NCBI RefSeq assembly: GCF_026210795.1
Contig: NC_089445.1
Coordinates: 62,001 to 126,000 of the forward strand
Source of the DNA: Rhizophagus irregularis
Lineage: Eukaryota; Glomeromycota; Glomeromycetes; Glomerales; Glomeraceae
DNA: 64,000 nucleotides
Reading direction: 5' to 3'
Of the stretch, positions 9,822-21,192 are shown in pieces. The translations under genes were made by a program, and so were the position numbers. Each line of letters opens with the position of its first letter. Position 1 is the stretch's first letter. The notes under the pieces are model-generated. The model was given only the letters and a program-made list of their open reading frames with translations. It ran no database searches and was not told where the DNA came from.

Positions 9822-12293
9822 CTAATAATATTCGTCGGCTTCAAAGATTTCATAAATTTCCTCGTCTTCTTTTGCTTCTTTTGTGGCTTTTTCTTTGCCT
9901 TTTCGACTCCTTTCGGCTCTTTGTTGCTAATATGATATAAACAAAATTAATTAGCGATATTTGCGATGTAAAAATATTAAAAACAATTCAACTTACTGTC
10001 GTCGAACTTTCACCAATCTCATCCAAATCTTCGGGTCTAATCGAATTCATTTCCGCTGAATTTAACAAGAAATCCGAATATGGCTCCGTTAAATTCGGCT
10101 CCATTGGCTCACAATCTTCGTAAGATTGAATCAAATCATCAATCACATCATCAGCCGCGTCATATTCGCTAACGTCGTTTGTTTCGTTGGTTTCATCAGT
10201 TTCGTACATTTTCGCTTTATCGAGCGCCCATTCGGGCACATTCTTGAGAGGTTCACTAGACGTAAAATACATGTCATCATCATAAATTCTCTCTCTTTGC
10301 TTTTTTGCGTGTTGAATATATTCTGCTTCAGGGTCCAATACGTTTCGTAATAGGTGTTTTAACTATTTAAAACAAAGATAAACTTTATATATCGAATAAA
10401 TATTAAAATAGGTTAATAGCAATAATCACTTTAATACCTTGTTCGAACGCCATTCCCGATCGTATACATGCAGGAACCGCTTGTTATTAGGCAATTTCTG
10501 TCTTGATTCGTCTTCGGAATCCGATTGCTCAATCGAATGACAATCATTCTGTAGGAGCATTGGTAATAATTCATCTTTATCGAATTCCTGTATGTTGGCA
10601 TCATTTCTTTCGTATAATTTTATTGCGGCCTTTACTCGTCTATTTTTTTTCTGTCGAATATATAAAGATTAATTTCAAATGACTAAAAAAAAAGAAGTGT
10701 ATTAAAATAAAATACTCCTCACTTCGGACAATCGCGCATTTACGTGCATTCTTCGATCTACTTTGTCTAATTGGCCTGATTGTCGTTTCCGTTGTCTATC
10801 TCTTTTATGCTTGTGCATCGATCGTAACCAGTCTGACAATTGGGTTACCGACGGATTATAATGTCCACTCATCAACTTCTTTAATTCAGGTATCAATTTT
10901 TCGTATATCTTTGCTGTCTGTTCACTAAAAGTCTTACCATAATCCAACCGATATTCTTCGGGTATTTGACCTTTCAAGAGGTTCTTCATTTCAGCCTAAA
11001 CAATAAGAGGAAATAATAAAATAATAAAAGCTGTATATATACATTAACACAATTCGGCTGCAAATAGTCTTGTAAAATTCTTACTCTTGCATCTGTAGCG
11101 GCAACTTCATCAGGAGATTCCTCTCTCGATTTTAATCTTTTATTGGGACGTTTTGGTGAATATTGCTGTGGAGGATTAATAATCTTTCGAGGTATGTGAA
11201 GTTGTTTGGATTGTTGAAGTTCTTCTCGGAGAGCTTTATTTTCTTCACATAATTCATTCGATTCGTTACTAAAAATTTCATTAAAATCCCGTAACATGGA
11301 GTTCTCCTCCTCGATCCTACGAACATGGTCTTCTAAATTATCTATTTTTCGTTTCATTCTGGCTACTTTGGACTTTTCTTGTTTTAATTCGTTCTGTAGT
11401 CGAAGGGTTTCTTTTTTTAAATTTCCTAACTCAAAATTACCTATTTTAAATTATAAGGATATGTAACAAACAGATGTAATATAATAAATATCAAAATATA
11501 AAAATAACAAATTCGATTTACCCGCTTCTTCATTACTTGGTCGATCACTTCTTGGTGCTCCTTCTTCGTGATGTGAACGATAACTTTTTGGTACATTAAT
11601 ATTAGGATATTTTTTAATAATATCCGAAGCCGTTAAATTTCGTTGAGATTGAGATTGAGTTCGACCTATTGAGGCTGAAATATCTGGCGGAATAACGAGT
11701 TTAAAGGGAGATGAAGAAACTGTAGTATTAGTATTTTGTGGTGTTAGTGTTGACGAAGTGGTAATATTACGTGTTGATAGTGTTGACGAAGTGGTAATAT
11801 TACGTGTTGAAGAAGCAATATTTCGTGATGCTGATGCTGACGATCGTGATGCCGGTGTTGAAGTGGCAATATTTGGAGGTGTTGGTGTTGACGAAGTGGC
11901 AATATTTGGAGGTGTTGCTGTTGAAGAAGCAATATTTTGTGGTGTTAGTGTTGACGAAGTGGTAATATTTCGTGATGCTGATGTTGACGATCGTGATGCC
12001 GGTGTTGAAGAAGCAATATTTCGTGATGCTGATGCTGACGATCGTGATGCCGGTGTTGAAGTGGCAATATTTGGAGCTGTTGCTGTTGAAGAAGCAATAT
12101 TTTGTGGTGTTGATGTTGACGAAGTGGCAATATTTCGTGATGCTGATGCTGACGATCGTGATGCCGGTGTTGAAGTGGCAATATTTGGAGGTGTTGGTGT
12201 TGACGAAGTGGCAATATTTTGTGGTGCTGGTGTTGACGACTCGGCAATATTTGGTGGAGGAGTATTTGGTTTCGATGGTTTCTTACGAGTCAT
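9822..12293 (-). CDS. CACTA-associated accessory protein, six exons
   Basis: Six-exon model, all joints in frame (708 residues): 12293-11522, 11440-11043, 10995-10723, 10650-10438, 10362-9997, 9926-9822. Introns start GTAAAT, GTATAT, GTGAGG, GTATTA, GTAAGT and end in TAG or CAG; the second donor could instead be 6-8 bases upstream. Exon 1 encodes a Ser/Thr/Pro/Asn-rich low-complexity region built from repeats of ASRSSASASRNIATSSTP. Exon 2 is a coiled coil (about KRKIDNLEDHVRRIEEENSM). Exon 3 is basic and well ordered (PEEYRLDYGKTFSEQTAKIY then a W and an RDRQRKRQ stretch), a plausible DNA-binding part. Later exons are acidic. CACTA elements often carry a second gene whose product binds the subterminal repeats; that role is inferred here from position and charge only. 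Confidence 0.7.
11750..12260 (-). repeat. Degenerate in-frame repeats in accessory gene exon 1
   Basis: Interleaved units such as GCAATATTTCGTGATGCTGA and GAAGTGGCAATATTTGGAGG recur about a dozen times. They encode alternating SRNIA, TPPNIA and PASRSSAS blocks on the minus strand. Open frames on the opposite strand and in other frames across this stretch are by-products of the repetition. Confidence 0.85.
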
Positions 12294-12803
12294 TATTGGT
12301 TTTTTTTTTCAAAAAAAAAAGAAAGAGATTTTTTGTATGGACGAGAAAATTGGTCCACCTTTTATATCTATTTTTTACTATCAAATTAGACTCTCAACAA
12401 TCAACGATCAATTACACTTAAACTTTCGCATCAAATTAGACTTTCAATTAATTAAACAGATCAAATCAGACTTAAACTTTTTCATCAATCAGACTTAAAC
12501 TTTCGCATCAAATTAGACTTTCAATTAATGAAACTGTTAAATCAAATTAAATAGTATGGTGATACGTATGTTTTATTTTTAAATTCCTATACTTATTCAA
12601 TTTTCGTTTAATTTTTTGTCTATTTCGTCCAATTTTCGTATGGTTTTTTTAATTATACCATCAATATCACTTTAAAAACGGAATATAAAAAATCACAATA
12701 TTACTAAAAATTCGACATCACTAAAAATTTGATATTAATAATTACAATTTTATTCAACGTAAAAACATATTACAACTTTATCATATCTGACTTTTATCAA
12801 AAA
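12294..12803. promoter_or_regulatory. Divergent intergenic region of the CACTA element
   Basis: Lies between the two start codons of the element's divergent genes, so it must hold both promoters. The phrase TCGCATCAAATTAGACTTTC and shorter relatives (ATCAAATCAGACTTAAACTT) repeat near 12365-12535. No TATA box can be placed with confidence. Confidence 0.45.
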
Positions 12804-15800
12804 ATGAATAAAGGGAGAAGAAAACGCATTGCTGCTAATATCTTGGACGAATATAATAATCCGAGTTCTTCAACCTCTGAACGAACTTATGCCGAATTTA
12901 CGACCAGAAAACCAAGATCGAAGGTTCCGTGCTATTGCAGCAATTGTAATGGGAAAATGATTGATCCGCGCGAAAAGGAGAGCAGCGACGAAACGAATTC
13001 TTTAGAACCATTAAATTCCGATAAGGCTCCAACGTCTCAAGAGTTAGTAGAACTGATTGATTCGACAATATCGTTAGAAGAACCACAAGATACGACAATA
13101 TCGTTAGTAGAACCACAAGATACGACAATACCGTTAGTAGAACCACAAGATACGACAATACCGTTAGTAGAACCACAAGATACGACAATACCGTTAGTAG
13201 AACCACAAGATACGACAATATCTATTGATACATATTCTGATAATGATACGTATGAGGAACAACAATATGTATTTCTTCCACGTAAAAAAAGGTCAAAAAC
13301 AGGCACACTTCGTCATATTACTGAAGTTGAGCAAGTCGCTGAATCAACTGAATATGACACGGATGATATCTACACTAGTGAATCTTCGGCACAAGAAGAT
13401 TCTCCTAATAATGATGATAACGAATTTTCAAGTAATTTTGAGAATTATTCTCATCCTATGTTCGACATACCAGATATTTCACACACCGAATATTTCAGAA
13501 TTACCAACAGATGAACTAATTAAGGGGATTTTGATATGGATTATGAAGTTCAGGTCGAGTCATAACATACCAAATACCGCAATTGAAGAATTAATACAAT
13601 TTATTAAAATAATATTGAAAGTGTGTAAAAATATCAATCCCGAATCATTTCCAAATTCATTATATATGTTAAGAAAAGCGTTAGGACTTATCGATCGATT
13701 TACGCAATTTGCAGCTTGCCAAAAATGCCACAAATTATACAAAAAAGAGGATATAATATCAAATGATGATAATACTATTATGAAATGCAGCCATGTCGAA
13801 TTTCCAAATTCGGCCACAAAGAGATTAAAGCAATGTCAAACTCCTTTAGGAAAGAAAATTTCTTTAAATAATAGTATATCAATTGTTCCTGAATTAATTT
13901 ATCCGGTCTCGAGTATACAACAGCAGCTTTCTAGTATGTTCAAGCGACCAGGATTTGAAGAATTATTGCGGCATTGGACTCGTCGTTCAGTAATTGATAA
14001 TGTTTTATCAGACATATACGACGGGCAAATTTGGCAAAATCTTAAGGAATCAAACGAACAAGGGTCAAATAACTTTTTCCGACCGGACAAGGCTGATACT
14101 CATCTAGGATTAATGATAAATTTGGATTGGTTCCAGCCGTACGAAGGAACGATTTACAGTACAGGTGTAATATACGCAATAATATGTAATCTACCTCGGG
14201 ATGTTCGATTTAAGCCTGAAAATATGCTTATACTCGGCATATTACCGGGGCCCAATGAGGTTAAATTACATAGAGTAAATCATTACCTTTCACCAATAAT
14301 CACGGAATTAGAATCACTTTGGGAAGGCGTGATTCTTAATCGCACTTATGAATGTCCAAATGGCAAAGATATTCGAGCTGCATTAATAATTGCTTCGTGC
14401 GATATTCCTGGAGCTCGAAAATTATGCGGGCACATCTCTGCCCTTGCATCATGCCATCGATGCGAAAAAAGGGCCAATAATCGCAATTTTGGTGGTATGG
14501 CGGATATGAGCGACTGGTTTATCATGAAAGATCCAGTCGAGCATCGTCAAAAGGCTTTAGAATGGCGACGATGCAAATCTAACGCAGAAAGAGAGAGATT
14601 CGTCAAGGAAAATGGCGTAAGGTGGTCTGAAATATTAAGACTGCCGTATTTTGATCCGATTCGTTTTGTTGTTGTAGATCCGATGCATTGCCTTTTTCTA
14701 GGAATCGCTAAATGGATAACAAAACGAATATGGATTGACGAAGGTGTATTAACAGAAAAAGATCTTCAATCAATTCAAAAGAAAATGGACGAATTTAAAG
14801 TACCATCAGATCTGGGACGAATTCCTGGTAAAATCCATTGTGGTGAAGGGTTTTCTAACTTTACCGCTGACCAATGGCGCAACTTTTTCCTAATATATGC
14901 CACTGTTGCTTTATGGAATCATCTTCCGGGTAAAGATCGCAAAATTCTTACGTATTTCGTAAGAGTTTGTACGATTTTGGTTAGACGAATTGTGGAGATT
15001 AACGATATGAAAGAAGCCCATGAACTTTTGATAAAGATAATTAAATTGATCGAAGAATGCTATGGCGAAGAAAAAATAATGCCAAACCTCCACCTATCAT
15101 TACATCTATGCGAGTGCTCTTACGATTACGGACCTCTGTATTCGTTCTGGTGCTTTAGCTTTGAACGAATGAATGGCTTATTAGGTAATTCAAATTTAAT
15201 TGTGTCGATTTTTCGAATTATATTATTTCATTTAGCAAAGATTAATAATAAATTATTTATTAGGATCTTTGCCTAATAGCCACCGCCAAATCGAACCTGA
15301 ACTAATGCGTCGATTGATGACCGAAGCGCAAATAAATGATATTATTAATAGTTCAAGTTCAGAAGTAATAGGACTCGAATTACTCGATAAACGACCTTCT
15401 GTCGGTTCTCTTTCCGAATTTCCAACAGATGAAATGTATCGATTTTTGATGAATTCCAGAAATATATCGGAGTCACCAATTACTGGTTGCGAGGAATTTC
15501 CGGGTAAATTTTTAGCACTGCAATCCAAAGATATTCATCTTGAGGAACAAATCTACGATTTACTTATCGAATATTACGAGGATACATATGTAGATTCTAT
15601 ATTCAGAAAACCGTTCACAGAAAATTTACCCAATTCAACGATCATTATCAACAGAGCGAATCGATATGGAAAATGTCAAATCTGTGCAGAAACTTTTGGA
15701 TCTGCTGCTGCAACCCGACATATTAAGAGCTCATTCGTCTTAGCTAAATTTATTAATCGTGATGGGAATAGCGTTGATACTTACCCAGGTCAAATCCAAT

Positions 15801-16102
15801 TTTTTTTCGAACATAGCGTTCATTTATCTTCCCGTAATTTGACACACAAATTGGCTTACATCAAATGGTACAAACCGGCAAATTTGACATCTCGATTCCA
15901 TTTCAGTATTGACGATGATGTCGAAACTTGCAACGTCGAATTATGGGAAGATAATTTCTACCCAAGCAGTAGAGACAATATAATCCCGATACACAACATT
16001 TTAGGTCGGTTTATACCTGTAAAATACAAAAAATCGGATCGATCTAATGCCAGAGAATATTTAGCCGTTATTCCTATAAATAGAAAGTTCCATTTGCGTT
16101 GA
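12804..16102 (+). CDS. CACTA tnp2-type transposase, one intron and one frameshift
   Basis: Transposase of the Transposase_21/tnp2 group. The start is the ATG at 12804 (MNKGRRKRIAANILDEY), chosen over an upstream in-frame ATG in AT-rich leader. Exon 1 has a CYCSNCNGKMID cysteine pair near residue 50, an acidic stretch with a 10-residue repeat (13060-13220), then reaches a stop at 13514; coding continues in the next frame from about 13485 (ISELPTDELIKGI). That frame carries a second zinc-knuckle-like CQKCHKLY, the NLDWFQPYEG block, PGARKLCGHISALASCHRCE, and VVDPMHCLFLGIAKW, conserved in these transposases. An intron of 79 nt (15185-15263, GTAATT..TAG) joins NGLLG to SLPNSHRQIEPELM. The protein ends at 16102. 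The only break is the single-base frameshift, which could be real damage or a sequence error. Confidence 0.8.
13060..13220 (+). repeat. 30-bp in-frame tandem repeat in transposase N-terminal part
   Basis: Five copies plus a partial of a 30-bp unit (GATACGACAATACCGTTAGT followed by AGAACCACAA), encoding DTTIPLVEPQ. The three central copies are identical, implying recent expansion. Confidence 0.9.
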
Positions 16103-16489
16103 TTTAATATAACATTCGAACTGGTATTTACACCAATTCGAATTTCAAAACATTTTTTAACAAATTATTTTTTTATTATATTTAGTATTATTAATATAGT
16201 ATAACCACTATTTTATCTAGAAAAGTGAATAAAAAAAGCATGCAATTCGGCCATTATTTTTTATATTTTTTGTAAAAAAAAAGTTATAGTTCGACCATTA
16301 TTCTGTTAGGTTGAATATAGTTTAATTTTATTATACGCATTTCGACCATCATTCTGCAGGATCGAATCAGAGTCGAATATAGATTGAATTGTATATCATT
16401 ACTAATTTAGGTCGATTTTTTTTAAAATTGGCCGAATTTAGGCTGAATTTTTTAGAGGTCGAATATTCCTATTTCGACTAGTGAAGTTT

Positions 16490-17640
16490 TACCTTTGAAA
16501 TTCGTGTCCAGAAAGCTGTGGACTTACAAAACTTATAAAAGAAAATACAAATGAAACGTTAGCTAACGTTTCATTAAATAACTTTGATGGCTTTGCCTTC
16601 AAAGTGGAGTTTGACACTGTACCTTCAGTGTTTTGCGGTATTCTGGACCTACAAAAAATAAGAGCGAATGAAGTCTGAAACTTACAAATAAAAGAAAATA
16701 GAAGATTAGTATATATCTATACACCTTCTATTTAAAGTATTTTTTTTTAACTTGCCAGTTCAAAATGGCATCTAACAGGTCTGGAATCTACAAAAAAAAA
16801 GAAAAATAGAAGGTGTTAATACATATCTATATGTCTTCCATTTAAAAAATACTTTTTTAAGCTTACTGGTCTGAAATAAGTGTCTAAGAAAATTGAAACA
16901 CAAAAAAAAGAAAAATAGAAGGTTAGAACATATTTATACATCTTCTATTTAAAACTGAATTTTTTTTTACTCACCAGTAAGGTTGCTTGCTGAAACCTAG
17001 GGATTTAGACAAGATGGCATTTCGCCAAAAAGTGAAATTCTGCCGAAACTATATTAAAGTTATATTAAAAAACTGGCGAAACTTTGGAGAAAGGCAAAAC
17101 TGCTGAAACTTATTATAAATGCCGAAACTGCCAAAACTCTGCCAAAACTATAATAAATCTATAGTAAAATTTTGATAAAACTAATTATAGGATTTTGAAG
17201 AGGTTTAGACAAGCAACCTTACTCACCAATCTAAAATGGCATACAAGAAAGCCTGAAAGCTACAAAAAAAAATAAAATAGAAGGTTAATATATATCTATA
17301 CGTCTTTTATTTAAAACTATATTTTTTTTTTACTTACCGGTCTGAAATGGCGTTTAAGAAAGTCCAGAAGCTATAAAAAAAAAATAGAAGGTTAGAATAT
17401 ACAGTACACCTTCTATTTAAAACAATTTTTTTTTTACTCATTGGTCTGAAATGGTGTCCAATGAAGTCCAGAAGCTACAAAAAAAAATAAAATAGAAGGT
17501 TAATACATATATATCTATATGCCTTTTATTAGAACAATTTTTTTTTTAACTTACTGGTTTGAAATGGCGTCCAGAACTTGTGAAAAAAAAAATTTTTTTT
17601 TAACTTGCTGGAGTCTAGAACCTATAAAAAATGATCAACA
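16490..17640 (-). repeat. Intron-like tandem array 1, right part
   Basis: About nine units of about 100 bp on the minus strand. Each has an exon-like block containing TTTCAGACC or CATTTTGGACTGG variants, a GTAAGT-like donor (often degraded to GCAAGT or GTAAGC), an inverted repeat such as the perfect 24-nt palindrome at 16551-16574 or the AGAAGG..CTTCT arms at later units, a long pyrimidine run and TAG. A hAT MITE is inserted at 16978-17221. The array probably continues from 9060-9300 across the CACTA element. Confidence 0.7.
16978..17221 (+). mobile_element. hAT-type MITE, TAAGGTTGCTTG family, copy A
   Basis: 244 bp, ends TAAGGTTGCTTG and CAAGCAACCTTA. Flanks are CTCACCAG (16970-16977) and CTCACCAA (17222-17229), an 8-bp duplication with one difference. 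The body repeats the phrase GCCGAAACT several times. It is inserted in an intron-like array unit. Confidence 0.8.
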
Positions 17641-18421
17641 TTACACAAGTTTATATAATATAGAATTTACCAATTATTTAAATATCGGTATTTCTTATAT
17701 TTTACTGATATTTACTGATATATTTTAATAAAATATCAGTAAATTGTTGGTAAAAATTATTGTCATATCAGGTTACTGATATGTATATGATTTTTAATAC
17801 AAGCTATCATGCATATCAGATTTATTATATTTGACCGATATGCCATGATAGCTTATGACTTGATATGCCATCATTTGACTAGTATTCACTATCAATTAAC
17901 TAGTGATTTTTTAAATACTAATGTTTCTTTTTGCATATAGAATAAATTTATGTCATTAAAGATGGTGACTTAGTCTTGAAACTTATGGTCTTTTTAGTCT
18001 TAAGATCAAAAAGACTAGACCAAAAAAATTATGATAAAAAAAGTTTATATATAAAATTGTGACATTTGATTGGTTGACTTTTAAAAGGGAGGAATTTATA
18101 GAAGTTCTCAGCTACATGATAAACTTACCAACCAATAAAATTATGTCCTAATCACGTGATAAATTTTTTATATACAAACTTTTTTTTTATTGAAATTTGA
18201 AAAAGTGACCCAGCTGGGTGAAGTGAACTGAAAATTTGAATTTGTGTGGCCTTACATATCAAGAGAAACATTATATTTTGGTATAGATAGTTTTGACAGT
18301 TTTAGCACATTATACTCTTTTAATCCTAAATGGTTTTTGTAAATAATAATAAAACTATTAGTTTTTTTAAGACTGTAGTCTTTAAAAAATTATAATATAT
18401 ATTATTATAACAAAAAATATT
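17641..18421. other. AT-rich stretch with ATATCAG repeats
   Basis: 17650-17880 contains many copies of ACTGATAT/ATATCAG and ends near TTTGACTAGT (17873-17882), like the CACTA-type MITE family seen at 40511. 17940-18220 has a loose inverted repeat (TATATAAAATT.. and ..TATACAAACTTTTTTT). No gene was recognised. Confidence 0.4.
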
Positions 18422-18912
18422 GTTGATCGCATTAAAGCTAAAATTTATAAATCTAAAAAATATGACTTTAGTGATATTATTACTGTTTCTATTGAATCTA
18501 AGGTTGCTGGAAAAACTAGAAGGTTTTGGTAAGTTGGCAAAATGCCGAAATGGTGAAACTTTGCTGAAACTATATAAAAGTCTTATTAAAAAGTTGGTGA
18601 AATTCTGGAAAAAAGCGAAACCTGACAAAACCTATTATAAATACTGAAGCTGCTGAAACTTTGCCAAAACTATAATAAAACTATAGTAGAATTTTGGAGA
18701 GGTTTAGACAGGCAATCTTAATTGAGTCTATTGGTATTATTTGCAATTTGCCAATTATCTTAGCCTCAGGATTTATTATTCATGATGATTTTTTAATTGT
18801 AGATTATTATAAATTAATGCTAATATTTTCTAAAGAAATATACTGTAGATGGAATATAAATAAGTTAAAGATTTCTTTTAATGGAAAAGATTATATTAGC
18901 TTCAAACTTTAA
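18422..18912 (+). pseudogene. Short coding relic split by a hAT MITE
   Basis: The frame 18422-18499 (VDRIKAKIYKSKKYDFSDI..) is followed by a MITE. The frame resumes immediately after the duplicate target (18721, IESIGIICNLPIILASGFII..) and runs to TAA at 18910-18912. Leaving out the MITE and one target copy gives one continuous frame of about 90 codons, so an older coding sequence was split by the insertion. The 5' part is not recognisable upstream of about 18400. I do not recognise the protein family. Confidence 0.5.
18499..18720 (+). mobile_element. hAT-type MITE, TAAGGTTGCTTG family, copy C
   Basis: 222 bp from TAAGGTTGCTGG to GGCAATCTTA, flanked by ATTGAATC (18491-18498) and ATTGAGTC (18721-18728). 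The body holds the family's GCCGAAA..CTATAATAAAACTATAG core. Its own reading frames are not coding. Confidence 0.75.
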
Positions 18913-18964
18913 ATTTTTTTATTTTAATTTAATGAACATTAACTAATATTCATTTTGATTTTTG

Positions 18965-19926
18965 TTGATCCAAGATGTCGCCAAATTTCATTTCGAAAGT
19001 AAAATTTTGAAATGATTTTTTTTCTTTATCTTTTAACGGATGTTATACTAACGTTCGTTTTCTTTTATTTTTTGTAGGTCAGGACGCTGCCAGACTTCAT
19101 TTCAAAGATATTTCTTTAAAAGTTTTTTTTTTATTAATTTATTTAACGAATGTTAGCTAACGTTCATTCTTATTTTTTGTAGGTCCAAAATACTGAAGGT
19201 GTGATCCTGGACCTAATTCAAAGGTAACTTCAATTTTTTTTATTTTTATTTTTTTTTTGATTTATTTCAATGAAATGTTACTAACATTTCATATTTTTTT
19301 TAGGATCAGGAAGTCAAAGCGCTCCCATTTTAAAGGTGAAACTTCAAAAAGATTTCTTTTTATATTTTATTAATGAAACGTATTAACGTTTCATTTTTAT
19401 TTGTTTTTTTAAGTTACTGGACTCCTAGGAACTTGAAAGAGCCCTGTATAGTATATGGGGACATTGGTAGGAGTAATTGTTGAAGAAACATACTAACGTT
19501 TCTTTTTTTTTGTTTTTTTTAGATTACTGAACTCCTATAAATTTGGAAAAACCAGATTTAGGTATATGGGTGTTAAGGTTGCTTGCCGAAACCTAGGGTT
19601 TAGGCAAGATAGCGTTTTGCCGAAAAGCGAAATTCTGCCGAAACTATATTAAAGTTATATTAAAAAACTGGCAAAACTTTAGAGAAAGGCGAAACTGCTG
19701 AAACTTATTATAAATGCCGAAACTGCTGAAACTCTGCCGAAACTATAATAAATCTATAGTAAAATTTTGACAAAACTAATCGTAGGATTTTGAAGAGGTT
19801 TAGACAAGCAACCTTAATGGGTGTATAAGTGTATGGAAGCATTCAATTGTATTAAAGAAATGTACTAACGTTTCTTTTTTTTTGTTTTTTTAGGTTATTG
19901 AACTCCCAGTAAGTTAAAAAAATATA
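18965..19926 (+). repeat. Intron-like tandem array 2
   Basis: At least six units. Examples of donors: GTAAAA (near 19000), GTAACT (19222), GTGAAA (19337), GTAGGA (19470). Branch-site inverted repeats: 19271-19291 (TGAAATGTTACTAACATTTC plus A), 19373-19394, and CATACTAACG near 19487. Acceptors are TTTTTTGTAG, TTTTTTTAG and the like. Exon-like blocks share CTGGACTCC/CAGACTTCATTTCAAAG themes with other arrays. Copy B of the hAT MITE is inserted in the last unit. Confidence 0.75.
19574..19816 (+). mobile_element. hAT-type MITE, TAAGGTTGCTTG family, copy B
   Basis: 243 bp with matching ends TAAGGTTGCTTG..CAAGCAACCTTA and a perfect 8-bp duplication ATGGGTGT (19566-19573 and 19817-19824). Body closely similar to copy A, suggesting recent movement. 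Confidence 0.85.
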
Positions 19927-20328
19927 TTTATTTATCGCTGTTTTCAAATTAGTGCGACCTCCTGCATGTCACCTCCTAAGAAAATCAGTTTTCACAAATG
20001 TAGAAACCCCGGAATTTTTCTGAATAACTTTGTAGAAAAGGTCCAATTGCTAGTGATTTCTGAAGGAAATTTCAGGAAATTTTCAATTATTCAAATAGTT
20101 TGCTTATAAGTGAGTGATAAAACTTTGTATAACGTAAACACTTTTTTATAAGCAAATTACTTTTATAACTGAGAATTTTGCAAGATTTCCTCTGGAAATC
20201 GCTAATAATTGACCCTTTCCTACGTAGTTATTTAGAAAAATTCTGGATTTTTGCAAATTTTTGGAAATCGATTTCCTTAGAGGGTGACACGCAGGGGTCG
20301 CACTAATTTGAAAACGGCGATAAATAAA
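19927..20328. mobile_element. Long foldback element (about 135-bp inverted arms)
   Basis: The outer ends TTTATTTATCGC..GCGATAAATAAA are perfectly inverted. The two arms match over about 135 bp with scattered differences, including TTTTCAAATTAGTGCGACC and TTTTTCTGAATAACT/TTTTTCTAAATAACT. The centre is a further AT-rich inverted segment (TTTGCTTATAA..TTATAAGCAAA). It has no ORF or clear target duplication and splits intron-like arrays 2 and 3. Confidence 0.75.
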
Positions 20329-21080
20329 AGGTATAAGCATATACTAACCTTCTTTTTCATTTATTTTTTGTGGGTATTAGTTTCAATTTGTTAAGGACTT
20401 TGGATAAGTGAGTTATGAAGCGAAACTTAAAAAATTAATTTTATTTAATATTTTTTTTCTTTTATTTTGTAAATATTGGCTTTAGTTCTTGGACGTTGAC
20501 GTAAGTTTTGAAGTTTAGTTTCAAAACTAATTTTTTTTTTAAATTTTATTTTAACACTTTATTTTTCTTTAATTTTATAGATATCAGTTTTATATTCTTG
20601 GATGTTGGATAAGTGGGTTTTGAAATTTCATTTTTTATAAAACTTCTTTAATTTTTTTTTAAAAATTAATTTTTTAAAAATTTAATTAACATTTTTTTCA
20701 TTTATTTGTATATATCGGCTTTGATACTTGAGCATTGGATATGTGAGTTTTGAAGTTTCACAAAACTTCTTTATTTTTTTTTTTAAATTTATTAAATATT
20801 TTTTTCTTTTTATTTTGTAGATATCAGCTTCAGTTTTTTTGGGTGAGTTCCAAAATATTTATCCTAGGTATGAAATTTTGGTGAGTTTTCAAAAGATTTC
20901 TTTTGAATCTTTTTAACAAAACTTAACTTACATTTCATGTTTTTCTTTCTTTTTTTTGGAGTGACCAGTTCTTTAAATCTTTGGATATGTAAAATTTTAG
21001 TAAGTTCAAAATTATCCCCAACTTCAATTTCTTTAAATTGATACTAATCATTTCTTTTTCTTTTTGTAGATTTTGAATTT
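20329..21080 (+). repeat. Intron-like tandem array 3
   Basis: Six or so units. Exon-like blocks take the form ATATCAGTTTTATATTCTTGG with a GTTGGATAAG end. Donors are GTGAGT, GTAAGT, GTGGGT and GTGAGT. Acceptors TTTTATAG and TTTTGTAG. The branch-site palindrome is weaker here than in other arrays, apart from ATACTAACC at 20342. It was probably one array with array 2 before the foldback inserted. Confidence 0.65.
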
Positions 21081-21192
21081 TGAACTTTAGACTTTAGATT
21101 ATATAATAGATAGGACATTAGATAGGACATTAAATTATACAATAGATAAGACATTAGGATATTAGATAGAACATTAGATAGAATATTGCAAT

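Larger units (their letters stand above)
9308..16483 (+). mobile_element. CACTA (EnSpm-like) DNA transposon with two divergent genes
   Basis: Ends are CACTGGTCGAAATAGGAC on the left and, on the right, the complement of CACTAGTCGAAATAGGA. Subterminal regions carry many copies of GGTCGAATATAGG/TTCGACC-like motifs, typical of CACTA ends. Inside are a minus-strand accessory gene (9822-12293) and a plus-strand tnp2-type transposase (12804-16102) divided by a 510-bp divergent intergenic region. The element is about 7.2 kb if the inner left end is used, 7.8 kb from 8677. A clear 3-bp duplication was not found, so the exact borders are not certain. Confidence 0.8.

Noticed and set aside
11758-12498. 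Long plus-strand open frames opposite the accessory gene exon 1
   Set aside because: Produced by the tandem repeats of the minus-strand gene; the encoded pattern is a mirror of the repeat and runs into the promoter region.
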